Shown: positions 9,342 through 18,612, numbered from the stretch's first letter. The stretch: 64,000 bases of DNA from Neisseria subflava (GCF_005221305.1 NZ_CP039887.1:806001-870000); one strand, 5' to 3'. Made by a program: numbers and translations. Notes: generated by a model from the letters alone, not told the origin.

Positions 9342-10058
9342 ATGTTAGCCATTATCGGCGGCAGCGGTTTGACCAAACTGCCGGAACTTGAAATTACTGA
9401 GCGAAAAATCGTACGCACTCCATACGGCTTAACCAGCAGCCCTATTTTGTTCGGCAGGTTGGGGCGCTTGGATATTGTTTTCCTCGCCCGACACGGCTTT
9501 AGCCATACCATCGCGCCGCATGAAATCAACTACCGCGCCAATATCTGGGCGTTACACTCTTTAGGCGTCGAAAACATCATTGCCATTTCTTCAGTCGTCG
9601 GTATCAATCCCGATTTTGAAAACGGCAGTCTGGTGTTGCCGGACGATTTGATCGACTATACCTATGGCCGTAAAGATACTTTTTTTGAAGGCCAAGAATG
9701 TCCGGTTGTCCATACCGATTTTTTCAACCCTTATTGCGATGAATTGCGACAAGAATTGTTGAATATCACGAAAGCGCACAATGTGCCAATTTACGACTCT
9801 GCCGTTTATGGCTGCCTGCAAGGCCCACGCCGTCCAACTCGTGCAGAAATCGCCCGTTATCGGCGTGACGGCGTAGATGTACTCGGTATGACCGGCATGC
9901 CCGAAGCCGTTTTGGCTAGGGAGTTAAAAATGGCCTATGCCCACTTTTGCAGCGTCAGCAGCATTGATTGCTTTGATAGCGGAGTAGGGACTGAGGGCTG
10001 TAATGAACAGACTTCTATGACGATGACGAAAATCCGACAATTATTGAATGGTTTGTAA
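9342..10058 (+). CDS. S-methyl-5'-thioinosine phosphorylase / purine nucleoside phosphorylase
   Basis: PNP/MTAP-family phosphorylase in nucleoside salvage. I start at 9342 (MLAIIGGSGLTKL), with AAAGGAAG 5-12 bases upstream; this gives 238 residues. The phosphate-binding GGSGL is at the N-terminus. HGFSHTIAPHEINYRANIWAL and the late GMTGMPEAVLARE segment match the MTIP-type branch, where GMTGMPEA replaces the NMTGYPE of MTA phosphorylases. MTIP rather than MTAP is therefore the likelier specificity, but it is not proven. The product of methylthioadenosine deamination would be the substrate. Confidence 0.85.
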   Translation: MLAIIGGSGLTKLPELEITERKIVRTPYGLTSSPILFGRLGRLDIVFLARHGFSHTIAPHEINYRANIWALHSLGVENIIAISSVVGINPDFENGSLVLPDDLIDYTYGRKDTFFEGQECPVVHTDFFNPYCDELRQELLNITKAHNVPIYDSAVYGCLQGPRRPTRAEIARYRRDGVDVLGMTGMPEAVLARELKMAYAHFCSVSSIDCFDSGVGTEGCNEQTSMTMTKIRQLLNGL

Positions 10059-10063
10059 CTGAT

Positions 10064-10097
10064 AATGCCGTCTGAAATGATGTTTTCAGACGGCATT
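10064..10097. terminator. Inverted DUS pair (AT-DUS type)
   Basis: AATGCCGTCTGAAA pairs with TTTCAGACGGCATT around a short loop, between two convergent genes. This one uses the ATGCCGTCTGAA form rather than the AG form that dominates here. Confidence 0.7.
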
Positions 10098-10103
10098 GTT
10101 TAT

Positions 10104-10610
10104 TTAAGAAGCTGTTTCTCGCTCCCAATGGGGCAGGGAGGCTTTTTGTTTGCGGAACGAGGCAAGTTTCATACCACGACATTTTTCAAAAATTAATTCA
10201 ACCCCGCTTTGCAGCTGCAAAATTAAATTGGTATGCGTTTCCGTTTTAATAAAGTCAATATTGCGTTGTACCAAGCGCTGAATGACAGCGTATACATCAA
10301 GGCAGCCATTTGCAAAAAACCACGGATTCAACTTTACCCAACGGCCGCCGCTTAATGCAGCATCAGGCTGAAAATCAGCACGAATCTGTGTCAAACGATT
10401 GTCGGAGAAATGCAGTTCAATGTCACCATAAAGCCAAATATTCCAGCCTTTTTGCACTAACAAGCTTTTAGGGACGCAATCAGGCGCAGGAAACATCTGC
10501 AAAATAGACTCTGCCGATTGTCCGATTTCCAGATAGTCAAATCGACCGGTATACAAAAAATCATAAATATCAACGGTAATAGGAAAATGGTAGCGCATGG
10601 CAACAACCAT
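10104..10610 (-). CDS. Hypothetical protein
   Basis: I do not recognise a family. The product is about 168 residues, soluble, with no signal peptide or membrane segment and mixed composition (MVVAMRYHFPI at the start, repeated aromatic and hydrophobic beta-like stretches such as WNIWLYGDIELHFSD). Start choice is uncertain: TTG at 10619, ATG at 10610 and ATG at 10598 are in frame and none has a good ribosome-binding site. It is monocistronic, flanked by DUS stems on the 3' side and by an AT-rich stretch (10620-10687) that probably holds its promoter. Confidence 0.6.
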   Translation of the reverse strand: MVVAMRYHFPITVDIYDFLYTGRFDYLEIGQSAESILQMFPAPDCVPKSLLVQKGWNIWLYGDIELHFSDNRLTQIRADFQPDAALSGGRWVKLNPWFFANGCLDVYAVIQRLVQRNIDFIKTETHTNLILQLQSGVELIFEKCRGMKLASFRKQKASLPHWERETAS

Positions 10611-10687
10611 AGAAAGCAATTAACAAAGCTATCTTAAACTTAAAATATAATGAAATCAATTCTTATTACTATTTATTCAATATAAGA

Positions 10688-10715
10688 AAGGCCGTCTGGA
10701 ATTTCAGACGGCCTT
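10688..10715. terminator. Inverted DUS pair downstream of the hom operon
   Basis: AAGGCCGTCTGGAA pairs with TTTCAGACGGCCTT; one arm carries a G in place of an A. It follows the stop of the 144-residue membrane protein read on the minus strand. Confidence 0.6.
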
Positions 10716-10742
10716 GTAGCTTTGATTTAAACCGATATCGGT

Positions 10743-11177
10743 TTACTCAGCCTTTAAATCAGCCACGCATTGCTTATCGCGTGCCTCAAAAGCTTCCGCG
10801 CCACCCAAGAGCTTGAGTTGCTCTTCAGGGCTGATTTTGCCGAAGTTTCGGATTTGCTCGTCAGAGAGTTTGCTTAAAGGCTGATCCCACATGCAGACAC
10901 AATAGTCTTGAGCCAATTTCTCGTTTTGCGCATCCAAACCTTTTGCTTTCAAATCAGCTTGCCATTTTTCAGCAAAAGGAATATTTTTCACGCAAGATTC
11001 CACCACATTTTGTTTCATCTGCGGCTTGTTCATGGCGCATTGTGAGAGCAGGGTGGTCAGAGCCAGCAAAGACAAAATAATCCATGCCCAAATGCGGATG
11101 GTGCGGATTTTTGCCTTGGCTTTCTTTCTAGCCGCCAGTTGTTCTTCAGACGGCCTTTCCGTCTGTTGCTCAGTCAT
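10743..11177 (-). CDS. Small single-pass membrane protein, unknown function
   Basis: The product has 144 residues. The N-terminus is charged and Lys-rich (about 1-28, with AARKKAKAKIRT), followed by one hydrophobic segment near 29-48 (IWAWIILSLLALTTLL). A mostly hydrophilic domain with four cysteines follows (CVKNIPF, CVCMWDQP, CVADLK), so it is probably anchored in the inner membrane with the domain in the periplasm. Its start overlaps the end of hom by 8 bases, so the two are translationally coupled. No function is inferred from this. Confidence 0.7.
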   Translation of the reverse strand: MTEQQTERPSEEQLAARKKAKAKIRTIRIWAWIILSLLALTTLLSQCAMNKPQMKQNVVESCVKNIPFAEKWQADLKAKGLDAQNEKLAQDYCVCMWDQPLSKLSDEQIRNFGKISPEEQLKLLGGAEAFEARDKQCVADLKAE

Positions 11178-12477
11178 GCAGACTTTCCATGCGGATCATG
11201 GTGATCGGAGCATCCACGCAGCTCAGAGCTTCAATCGCTGCGATAGCGCGTTTGACATTGTGTTCCACTGTTGTATGGGTCAGAATCACGATTTCAGCAG
11301 TGCTTTGATTAATCACGCCTTTTTGAATCAAAGCCTCGATAGAAACATTTTCTTTGGCCAAGAGTGCGGCAATTTGACCCAAAGTGCCCGGTTCGTCAGT
11401 TGCTTGAACGCGCAGATAGTAGCTGCTGGTAATTTCATCCATAGGCAGAATATTTTGCGCTTGAACTTGTGAAGGTTGGAATGCCAAGTGAGGAACACGA
11501 TGGTCAGTTTCCGCTTCAATCAGGCGGGCGATATCAATAATGTCTGCAACCACGGCAGAGGCGGTTGGTAATGCACCGGCGCCCGCACCATAATACAAGG
11601 TTTCACCAACCATATCGGCATTGACACGGACAGCATTCATCACGCCGTTAACGTTAGCCAACAGACGGCTTTCAGGAATCAGAGTAGGGTGTACACGCAA
11701 CTCGATGCCTTTGTCGGTTTTACGGGTAATCCCCAACAATTTGATGCGATAGCCAAACTCTTCAGCGTATTTGATATCGCGGCTGTCGAGTTTACTGATG
11801 CCTTCCAAATAGCAGGCAGAAAAATTCATTGGTGTACCGAATGCCAATGCGCTCATGATAGTGATTTTATGGCCGGCATCATGACCCTTGATATCAAAAG
11901 TAGGGTCAGCTTCTGCATAGCCCAAAGCCTGAGCTTCTTTCAATACGTCTGCAAACGCGCTACCTTTTTCACGCATTTCAGTAAGAATAAAGTTGCTGGT
12001 ACCATTAATAATACCGGCGATACTGCGGATTTGGTTTGCAGCCAAACCTTCACGCAAAGCCTTGATGATAGGGATACCGCCGGCAACAGCAGCTTCAAAC
12101 TGCACCATGACGTTTTTTTCTTCCGCCAAAGGGAAAATTTCATTGCCGTATTCAGCCAGCAGTTTTTTGTTGGCAGTAACAACGTGTTTGCCGTTTTCAA
12201 TCGCTTTCAATACCGCATCTTTGGCAATACCGGTACCGCCAAACAATTCAACAACAACATCAACATCTTGATGTTGAACCAGCTCAAACGGATCTTTGAT
12301 AAAAGCAGCATTCGGGCAAATTTGTTTGGCTTTTTCTTCGCTCAAATCACAAACAGCAGAAATACGGACTTCACGTCCCAAGCGGCGGCTAATTTCCGCA
12401 GCGTTGTCCTGCAATACAGTCGCCGTACCGCCACCGACTGTACCCAAACCTAAAAGACCGATATTTACTGGCTTCAT
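11170..12477 (-). CDS. hom: Homoserine dehydrogenase
   Basis: NAD(P)H-dependent reduction of aspartate semialdehyde to homoserine, the branch point to threonine and methionine. The 435-residue product has the Rossmann motif GLLGLGTVGGGTA at residues 8-20, the catalytic-domain segment AGIINGTSNFILTEM near 150, and a C-terminal ACT regulatory domain beginning near 350 (YYLRVQATDEPGTLGQIAAL). The ACT domain is the usual site of threonine feedback inhibition. An AGGAGAC ribosome-binding site precedes the start. Confidence 0.96.
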   Translation of the reverse strand: MKPVNIGLLGLGTVGGGTATVLQDNAAEISRRLGREVRISAVCDLSEEKAKQICPNAAFIKDPFELVQHQDVDVVVELFGGTGIAKDAVLKAIENGKHVVTANKKLLAEYGNEIFPLAEEKNVMVQFEAAVAGGIPIIKALREGLAANQIRSIAGIINGTSNFILTEMREKGSAFADVLKEAQALGYAEADPTFDIKGHDAGHKITIMSALAFGTPMNFSACYLEGISKLDSRDIKYAEEFGYRIKLLGITRKTDKGIELRVHPTLIPESRLLANVNGVMNAVRVNADMVGETLYYGAGAGALPTASAVVADIIDIARLIEAETDHRVPHLAFQPSQVQAQNILPMDEITSSYYLRVQATDEPGTLGQIAALLAKENVSIEALIQKGVINQSTAEIVILTHTTVEHNVKRAIAAIEALSCVDAPITMIRMESLHD

Positions 12478-12682
12478 TGTGTCTCCTTTTGAGCCGATAC
12501 TTTAAAATAATCACGAAAAACCAAGGCTTGTTATAATCGCTTGCAATCGTAAATTCAGAGCAAAGCATCAATGCACAAGGTCAAACGTTGAATCCTACCT
12601 GATATTGCTTGATTTTGCACCTTTTTTTGCAAGTTTCCAAAGGCCGTCTGAAAATCGTTCTACCATAAAAACAGGAATTGCC

Positions 12683-13057
12683 ATGAAAATCACAGAAAAC
12701 CATATCGATGAAGCCGCATCATTTTTTTCATCCTCACAAGGCATATTGCAAATCGGTGAACAAACATATTCAGAACCCATTTGCTGGCAAGATGGCAAAG
12801 TGAGCATCATTCCTCAAACAACCATCGAAGAATTAAATGAACAAATTTTTATATCAGCAATTGAAACAGCAGAAAACCGTCCAGAAGTCATTATCATAGG
12901 TACAGGAGCAAAACAACAATTCCTACATCCAAAAATTACCGTAGCCTTATCAGCCTACGGAATCGGCTTCGAATGCATGAACACAGCTTCAGCTTGCCGA
13001 ACTTTGGTTTTACTGCAAGGAGAAGAACGAAGCACATGGGCTTGGTTGTGGCCATAA
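12683..13057 (+). CDS. Mth938-like domain protein
   Basis: The 124-residue protein belongs to the Mth938/DUF498 fold. The visible signature is PEVIIIGTGAKQQFLHP, followed by GIGFECMNTASACRTLVLLQGEER. Human AAMDC/C11orf67 is a relative; bacterial members have no established function. I start at 12683 (MKITENHIDEAA), where ACAGGA gives a fair ribosome-binding site, rather than at the in-frame codon at 12605. It is monocistronic and divergent from hom. Confidence 0.8.
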   Translation: MKITENHIDEAASFFSSSQGILQIGEQTYSEPICWQDGKVSIIPQTTIEELNEQIFISAIETAENRPEVIIIGTGAKQQFLHPKITVALSAYGIGFECMNTASACRTLVLLQGEERSTWAWLWP

Positions 13058-13102
13058 CATAATTTGTAGACAAGGCTTTTACATCACACTAGCATAAGTT
13101 CG

Positions 13103-13128
13103 CATAATTTATATTATGTTAAATTCAT
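13103..13128. repeat. 26-base AT-rich repeat at the left edge of the Rhs island
   Basis: The same 26 bases recur at 31843-31868 on the right side of the island, and a near copy (two or three changes) lies near 51301-51326. The core ATTTATATTATGTTAAAT is partly palindromic. The rest of the 13058-13316 gap shows no gene; it must carry the promoter of the first rhs gene. Confidence 0.55.
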
Positions 13129-13316
13129 GATGCTGGAATTTATTCATTATGATATCTGTGCTCGTTTATTTAAACCCACTAACCTAATTCACGTTCCCCA
13201 TCCCAATATTCTCTTTTTTCTCACTAAGCTTTCCTTTTTATCTCCAAATAAAGTAAGATTCAGTCAACGGATATCAATCTTCATATCACCATCCAATCTC
13301 TGGAGTAAAGCACCCC

Positions 13317-15810
13317 ATGGCCGTCAATAAAATCGCCCGTAAAAGCAGCAAGTTCCGCGTTGTCTTTACCGTCCCCGATTTCTGTTGGCCGCCACCACCC
13401 GCTCCCCCTTCCGTTCCGCCCATTCCCTTCCCACTCTTTGCCGACCTCGGCGGTGCCCAAACCGTCGCCAAAGACGTACGCCTCAACCGCAAGCCTGCTT
13501 TTGTCTTTAAAGCCAGTAAGACGGACAAGACTTATGGCGATGAAATCGCCCTTCCGGGCCGTAAAGGGGTAAAGAGCCGCACCGCCACCAAACCGGCATG
13601 GCCTATGCGCCATTCTTCCTCGGTTAAAATCCGTAAACGCTATATCGTGCGCACCGGCGATATGTTCCATATGAACGGCAAGTTCAGCAAAAGACTCCCC
13701 CCTAAAACCTGTCTGTCCTGTAAGGGTGCAGTGGGTGCCGGTCGGCCGGTGAATCCGATACACGGTTTGAAGTTTCTAACCGGTGAAACCGACTTTGCCT
13801 TTGAAGGCATTTTGCCGCTGGTATGGAGCCGCAGCTATTATTCCGACCAAGACGGTACCGGCTGGCTCGGCGAGGGTTGGAGCGTACCGGGCTGCCAACG
13901 CATCATCCGCGATGCGGCGGGATTGGCCTATATCGACGATCAAGGCCGTTTGTTCCCTTTGCCGGAAGTGGATGAAGATGATGAAGAACCGGTATTGTTC
14001 GAAAGCGAACAGATTTGGTTCAGTAAAAACCCGGACGGCCATTATGTCATTGCGTCGCTGGACGGTTCGATAGCGTTGCGTTTTGCGCCTTTGGTGGTCG
14101 CTGAAGACGGTTCGGACGAAGATTCCACCCTCTTCCCTTTGGTCGCGGTAGAAGACGCCAACGGCAACCATCAGCGTTTCATTTATCATCCGCTGACCGG
14201 TCTGCCGCAATACATTATTGACGGCAACGGACGGGTATTCTCGCTGAACTTTGGCAATGTAGCCGATGAGCAATCGCCTAAAATGCGGCTGCTGTCGGTA
14301 TCGCTGTTGGAGGGTTTGCCTGCCTTTGGCGAAGCGGTCCGGGTCGGCAGCCCGCTGGTTCGCTATGAATACAACGGCAGTGGTGACTTAGTCCGCGTTA
14401 TCGGCCGCGACGGCAAGGTCAAACGCAGCTTCGGCTATAAGAACAATCTGATGGTGTCGCACACCGATGCAGCCGGATTGGTATCGGAATACGAATACGA
14501 CCATTACACCCCGACCGGCAAAGTGTTACGCAACCGGACTTCCTTGGGCGAGGAATGGCGTTTTACCTATCACGAAGGTTATACCGAGGTAACCGACGTA
14601 TTGGGCCGTACCGAGCAATACCATTACGACTACAACAACGAGTTGACCAAACGGGTGTTTGCCGACGGCAGCACCAACCTGATGGAACGCGACGACTTGG
14701 GCCGTCTGCTCAGCCATACCGATGCAATGGGGCGCGTTACCCGTTATCAGTACAGCAACGAGGGCCAGGTGGAAAGCATTACCCGTCCGGACGGCGTCAT
14801 CCTGCATTTCGACTATGACGACAACTACCGTCTGATCCGTAAAAGCGATGCCGAAAGCCGTTATCACGGCTATACCTACGACGAAGCGGGCAACCTGCTG
14901 ACCCATACCGACCCGCTGAAACACATCACCCGTTTCGAATATGCCGGCAACGGTCTGTTGCTGTCGGTGACCGATCCGAACGGCAGCAGTACCGCCTACC
15001 ACTATAACGAAAACCATCAGCCCGACCGGATTACCGACTGCTCGGGTTACGAAACCAAACTCTCTTACACTCCCGAAGGACAGTTGGCGCGTATTACCGA
15101 TGCGCTGGGACAGCATACCGAATACCACTACGACGCCAATCAAAACCTTACCCTTGCCCTCTATCCCGACGGCAGCAAAGAGACCTTCGGCTACGATGCC
15201 GCAGGTCGTTTAAAAACCCATACCGACGGCGAAGGCCATACCACTTCCTACGAATACGGCCAAGACGGTCTGCCGACCCGGCGCACCAATGCGCTGGGCC
15301 ATACCTTCGGCTACCACTACGACAAAGCCCGCCGCCTGGTCGGCCTCACCAATGAAAACGGTGCGCGCTACCGCTTTGCCTACGACGTCCTCGACCGATT
15401 GATTGCCGAAAGCGGCTTCGACCATAAACTGACCGGCTACCGCTATAATGCCGGTAACGAACTAATTGAACAGCGCGAATACGGCGATGATGCCACCCTT
15501 GCCGCCAAACTGATGGCGCAACTGGGCGGGCAACCCGTTGCTAAAAAAGATGCCGCCCCGCTTTCAGACGGCCTCGACAGCCAAACCCCGCTGCGGATTA
15601 CCGAGTTCAAACGAGATGTATTGGGACGGCTGATCCACACCCTTGCCCGCGATAACGACAAGGTTCAGGAAACCGCTTACCAATACGACCCGAACGGCAA
15701 CCTCGTCCGCGCCGCCAACCGCCAAAGCATCACCTGCTTCGACTACAACGGCAACGGTCAAATCATCGGCCAGCACCAATGGAAAGTGCCGTCCAAAGAA
15801 GAAAACGCCC
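13317..15810 (+). repeat. 2.5-kb direct duplication, copy 1
   Basis: This block matches 18668-21161 without a difference that I could see. The first mismatch is at 15811 versus 21162 (Arg to Gln). It covers the PAAR-like domain and most of the YD repeats of the two full-length rhs genes. Confidence 0.85.
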
Positions 15811-17573
15811 GAAACGGTTTGCCCGAAACCGACTGGCGCGATGCGCAGTACGACATGCTGTACCTGCCCGTTACCGAAACCGTCCGCTACCACTACGACT
15901 TCAACGGCAACCGTACCGCCACCGTCCTGCCCGACGGCAGACAAATCAACTACCTGTATTACGGCAGCGGCCACCTGCACCAAATCAGCCTCAACGACGA
16001 AGTCATCACCGACATCGAACGCGACAGGCTGCACCGCGAAATCTTCCGCACACAGGGTAAACTCGCCAGCCGTTACGAACTCGATCCCCTGGGTCGTCTG
16101 AAAAGGCAAATCGCCGCACTTAACGACCTGACGCAGACCGAGACAGATAAGAACACTGTAACATCGGCTTATGCAGTCAAACGCAGCTACGGCTACGACC
16201 GTACCGGCAACCTGACCCACAGCACCGACCAGCGGACGGGAACGACGCATTTCGAGTACGACAAACTAGGCCGGATTACCCAAGCCGGCAACGAACTGTT
16301 CGCCTTCGACCCTGCGCACAATATCCTGTCCGATAACAATAGCCCTACCATCACCGACAACCGCCTGAAAACCTACAACGGCACGACCTATTACTACGAC
16401 GAGCTCGGCAACCTGATCCACCGCGAACTGGCCGACGGCGAAGTGCAGAACTATTTCTACGACCTGCATGACCAACTGGTGAAAGCCGAAATCTTCAAAA
16501 AAGACGGCAGTAAAGAAACTTGGGCGTACAGCTACGACGCCTTGGGCAGAAGGATAGGCAAAGGTCGTCTGAAAAACGAAGAAGTTTCAGAAACGTCATT
16601 CCCGCATGATTTAAGCGGGAACGGCCTCGAAAACCAAACCCGCTTTGTTTGGGACGGCAGCCATTTACTGCAAGAAATCCAACCGGACGGCAGGTATACC
16701 TATATCTACACCGATCCGGGCAGCTACGAACCCCTGGCACAGGTACACAACCGGACCAACGAAGAAGGCGAAAGCGGCCAACAAACCTACTATTTCCACT
16801 GCGATCAAATCGGCATCCCGCGTGAGATGACCGATGGCGAAGGCAATCTGGTTTGGTTCGGGGATTATTACGGTTGGGGCAAACTGAAGAGTGAAACCAA
16901 CATAACGGGAACTGCTCACCAACTCTTCCGATTACAGAATCAGTATGCCGACCGTGAGACGGGGCTGCATTACAACTTCTTCAGATACTATGAGTCTGAC
17001 TGCGGAAGATTCATCAATCAGGATCCGATTGGGTTGGCTGGTGGCAGTAACCTCTATTGGGCTTTACAAAACAGTCAAATGTGGGCTGACCCATTAGGGT
17101 TAAGTTCTAAAAAATCGCCTGGAACATGTAATGATCCATGTGCAGGACAAGATCCTGCCGGTGAAGCGGCTGGCTGGCAAGGAAGTGAGGACTATCCAGG
17201 TGTGGATAATTGGAAAAATGTTGTCCTAGAAAAAGGGACAATATTGTTTACACTGTATCCACATGGGCCGGCAGGTATGGCTTCTGCCCCTGGGAATTAT
17301 TTTGTTCGAGGATACGCTGTACGTTCTGCAAGAGGAAATGCCAGAGCATTTAACGATTCTGTACAGGTGAAACATAGTGGAAATGCTACTGCCGCACGTG
17401 ACATGAGAAAACAATTACATATATTTGTAGTAGAAGAAGATATTTGCGTAGGAAAATCAAAAGCAAAAGCAAATAAAAAATATGGTGATGGGGGAGCAAC
17501 TCAATATTATATTCGAGATATGGATAAACCGAAATTAACAAGTACTGGCAAACTTCGATCTTTCAGGAGGTAA
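13317..17573 (+). CDS. rhs: Full-length Rhs toxin with DUF4150 (PAAR-like) N-terminus and TNT-like tip
   Basis: Polymorphic toxin of 1418 residues. Residues 1-125 form a DUF4150/PAAR-like domain with a Pro-rich stretch (PPPPAPPSVPPIPFP), typical of type VI secretion effectors. A DUF6531-like segment starts near 143 (GRPVNPIHGLKFLTGETDFA), followed by RHS/YD repeats (about 380-1150) and the core-associated domain. The autocleavage motif DPIG, 18 residues, DPLG ends near 1262. The last 156 residues are the variable toxin tip, of lower GC. The tip has LEKGTILFTLYPHG and, near the end, GDGGATQYYI followed by a spaced L...G.L pattern, which resembles the TNT family of NAD+ glycohydrolases; this is an inference. 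The start is ATG with GGAG upstream. An AGGAGG for the next gene lies within its last codons. Confidence 0.88.
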   Translation: MAVNKIARKSSKFRVVFTVPDFCWPPPPAPPSVPPIPFPLFADLGGAQTVAKDVRLNRKPAFVFKASKTDKTYGDEIALPGRKGVKSRTATKPAWPMRHSSSVKIRKRYIVRTGDMFHMNGKFSKRLPPKTCLSCKGAVGAGRPVNPIHGLKFLTGETDFAFEGILPLVWSRSYYSDQDGTGWLGEGWSVPGCQRIIRDAAGLAYIDDQGRLFPLPEVDEDDEEPVLFESEQIWFSKNPDGHYVIASLDGSIALRFAPLVVAEDGSDEDSTLFPLVAVEDANGNHQRFIYHPLTGLPQYIIDGNGRVFSLNFGNVADEQSPKMRLLSVSLLEGLPAFGEAVRVGSPLVRYEYNGSGDLVRVIGRDGKVKRSFGYKNNLMVSHTDAAGLVSEYEYDHYTPTGKVLRNRTSLGEEWRFTYHEGYTEVTDVLGRTEQYHYDYNNELTKRVFADGSTNLMERDDLGRLLSHTDAMGRVTRYQYSNEGQVESITRPDGVILHFDYDDNYRLIRKSDAESRYHGYTYDEAGNLLTHTDPLKHITRFEYAGNGLLLSVTDPNGSSTAYHYNENHQPDRITDCSGYETKLSYTPEGQLARITDALGQHTEYHYDANQNLTLALYPDGSKETFGYDAAGRLKTHTDGEGHTTSYEYGQDGLPTRRTNALGHTFGYHYDKARRLVGLTNENGARYRFAYDVLDRLIAESGFDHKLTGYRYNAGNELIEQREYGDDATLAAKLMAQLGGQPVAKKDAAPLSDGLDSQTPLRITEFKRDVLGRLIHTLARDNDKVQETAYQYDPNGNLVRAANRQSITCFDYNGNGQIIGQHQWKVPSKEENARNGLPETDWRDAQYDMLYLPVTETVRYHYDFNGNRTATVLPDGRQINYLYYGSGHLHQISLNDEVITDIERDRLHREIFRTQGKLASRYELDPLGRLKRQIAALNDLTQTETDKNTVTSAYAVKRSYGYDRTGNLTHSTDQRTGTTHFEYDKLGRITQAGNELFAFDPAHNILSDNNSPTITDNRLKTYNGTTYYYDELGNLIHRELADGEVQNYFYDLHDQLVKAEIFKKDGSKETWAYSYDALGRRIGKGRLKNEEVSETSFPHDLSGNGLENQTRFVWDGSHLLQEIQPDGRYTYIYTDPGSYEPLAQVHNRTNEEGESGQQTYYFHCDQIGIPREMTDGEGNLVWFGDYYGWGKLKSETNITGTAHQLFRLQNQYADRETGLHYNFFRYYESDCGRFINQDPIGLAGGSNLYWALQNSQMWADPLGLSSKKSPGTCNDPCAGQDPAGEAAGWQGSEDYPGVDNWKNVVLEKGTILFTLYPHGPAGMASAPGNYFVRGYAVRSARGNARAFNDSVQVKHSGNATAARDMRKQLHIFVVEEDICVGKSKAKANKKYGDGGATQYYIRDMDKPKLTSTGKLRSFRR
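16563..16980 (+). repeat. Core block shared with orphan cassette 3
   Basis: The stretch from 16563 to about 16980 is nearly identical to 25023-25440. It includes an in-frame dRS3-like element (ATTCCCGC...GCGGGAA at 16600-16620) that encodes SFPHDLSGNGLEN and is absent from the second full-length rhs gene. Confidence 0.75.
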
Positions 17574-17581
17574 AATTAAAT

Positions 17582-18004
17582 ATGAATCAAATTAAATTAT
17601 TTATACAACAAAAAAACATTGTCATCAATAATCTCTCCTTAAACTTTAATGACATTAAAGACATTAAAGAAAAAACTAAATTAATAAATTTTAAAAATAT
17701 ACAAGAAGGTGTTTATTTATTTCAAGAAAATATTTATTACCTTGAAGAAGAAGGAAAAATATTTATTGACATATACAAAAAGGAAATTGATATCTTATTT
17801 AATGACTATTTTTATTTAACTAAAAACATCTTAGAATCAAGAATTATTCAAAATTTTCTTAATTTATATCCTTCTTTAAAATCATATTGTGTACTAAAAA
17901 GTGCTCCAGTACTCGAATTTAAAGGACCTGAATTAGCATGGAATTCCCTTTTGTTCATCTATGACTCCAAACAGGCGTCAATAAGGCTGAATATTTCATT
18001 CTAA
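17582..18004 (+). CDS. Candidate immunity protein of the first Rhs tip
   Basis: Protein of 140 residues, AT-rich, rich in Ile, Asn and Lys, with no signal peptide or clear membrane helix. It starts 8 bases after the rhs stop codon with a strong AGGAGG at 17565-17570, so it is co-translated with the toxin. That position and the base composition make it the likely cognate immunity protein. I do not recognise a family. Confidence 0.7.
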   Translation: MNQIKLFIQQKNIVINNLSLNFNDIKDIKEKTKLINFKNIQEGVYLFQENIYYLEEEGKIFIDIYKKEIDILFNDYFYLTKNILESRIIQNFLNLYPSLKSYCVLKSAPVLEFKGPELAWNSLLFIYDSKQASIRLNISF

Positions 18005-18034
18005 AATACTACAGTAAAATAACAAGAAGTATTT

Positions 18035-18579
18035 ATGAAACAACCATACGAAATACACTCAGATTTTTTTAAGAAAATGATTGATTCAGGCTGGTATGAG
18101 AATAGAGAAATCATTTTAGATTCTCTACCCCACCATTTAGAGGAGTTACCTGATAATGTAAAAAAATTTCTAAGAGAAATATGGTATTTAACAATTAGCA
18201 ATGACGCTTATTATCGTAGTAATGGACGCATCTTTCTATCTACGGTACTGCATAACTTTGGTGAAACTACAAATACCTTAGTTGACTATTCGATAGATGA
18301 TGAGGATTATATTTTTTATCAAAAATCTATTGGAAAAAAAAATTAAGAAATTTCGGCTTTGCAGATAGCCGAGAAATCCTTATTGACGAACTGGGAAGAA
18401 TTTATTTTATTCCTGATTCTGGAGATTTATATTATTTGGGAGGTAAATTTTATGAGGGATTATATAATTTAATATTTAGAACTGGAAATTCATTTATCGT
18501 AGAGGAGGATGGGGAACTTTTTGTAGAATCAGAAGAAGGTATTTCATCAGGGAATATGAATATTAGAGATACTGAGTAA
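18035..18579 (+). pseudogene. SUKH-3-like immunity gene split at a poly-A tract
   Basis: The first part (18035-18346, 103 residues) starts MKQPYEIHSDFFKKMIDSGWYE and stops just after a run of nine A at 18334-18342. The following frame continues without a break to a stop at 18577-18579 and reads LRNFGFADSREILIDELGRIYFI, LYYLGGKFYEGLYNLIF and so on. Joined, the protein would have about 180 residues and looks like the SUKH-3 immunity family, which has the L..GW...R start and a DE.GRIY segment. One extra A restores the frame. It may be a plain frameshift, a phase-variable tract or a -1 slippage site. It is the second gene after the first rhs. Confidence 0.65.
18334..18342 (+). repeat. A9 homopolymer at the reading-frame break
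   Basis: Nine consecutive A bases within the SUKH-3-like gene. A tenth A would fuse the upstream and downstream frames. Confidence 0.8.
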
Positions 18580-18612
18580 ACATAGGCTTTCCCAAGCTCT
18601 AACGCGCCCGTA

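Noticed and set aside
12605..12682. Longer N-terminus for the Mth938-like protein
   Set aside because: The extension crosses a DUS and lacks a ribosome-binding site; the ATG at 12683 is better supported.
14526..15143. Valine-rich antisense frames inside the rhs genes (also 19877-20494)
   Set aside because: Repeated shadow of the YD-repeat coding sequence; present in both copies only because the copies are identical.
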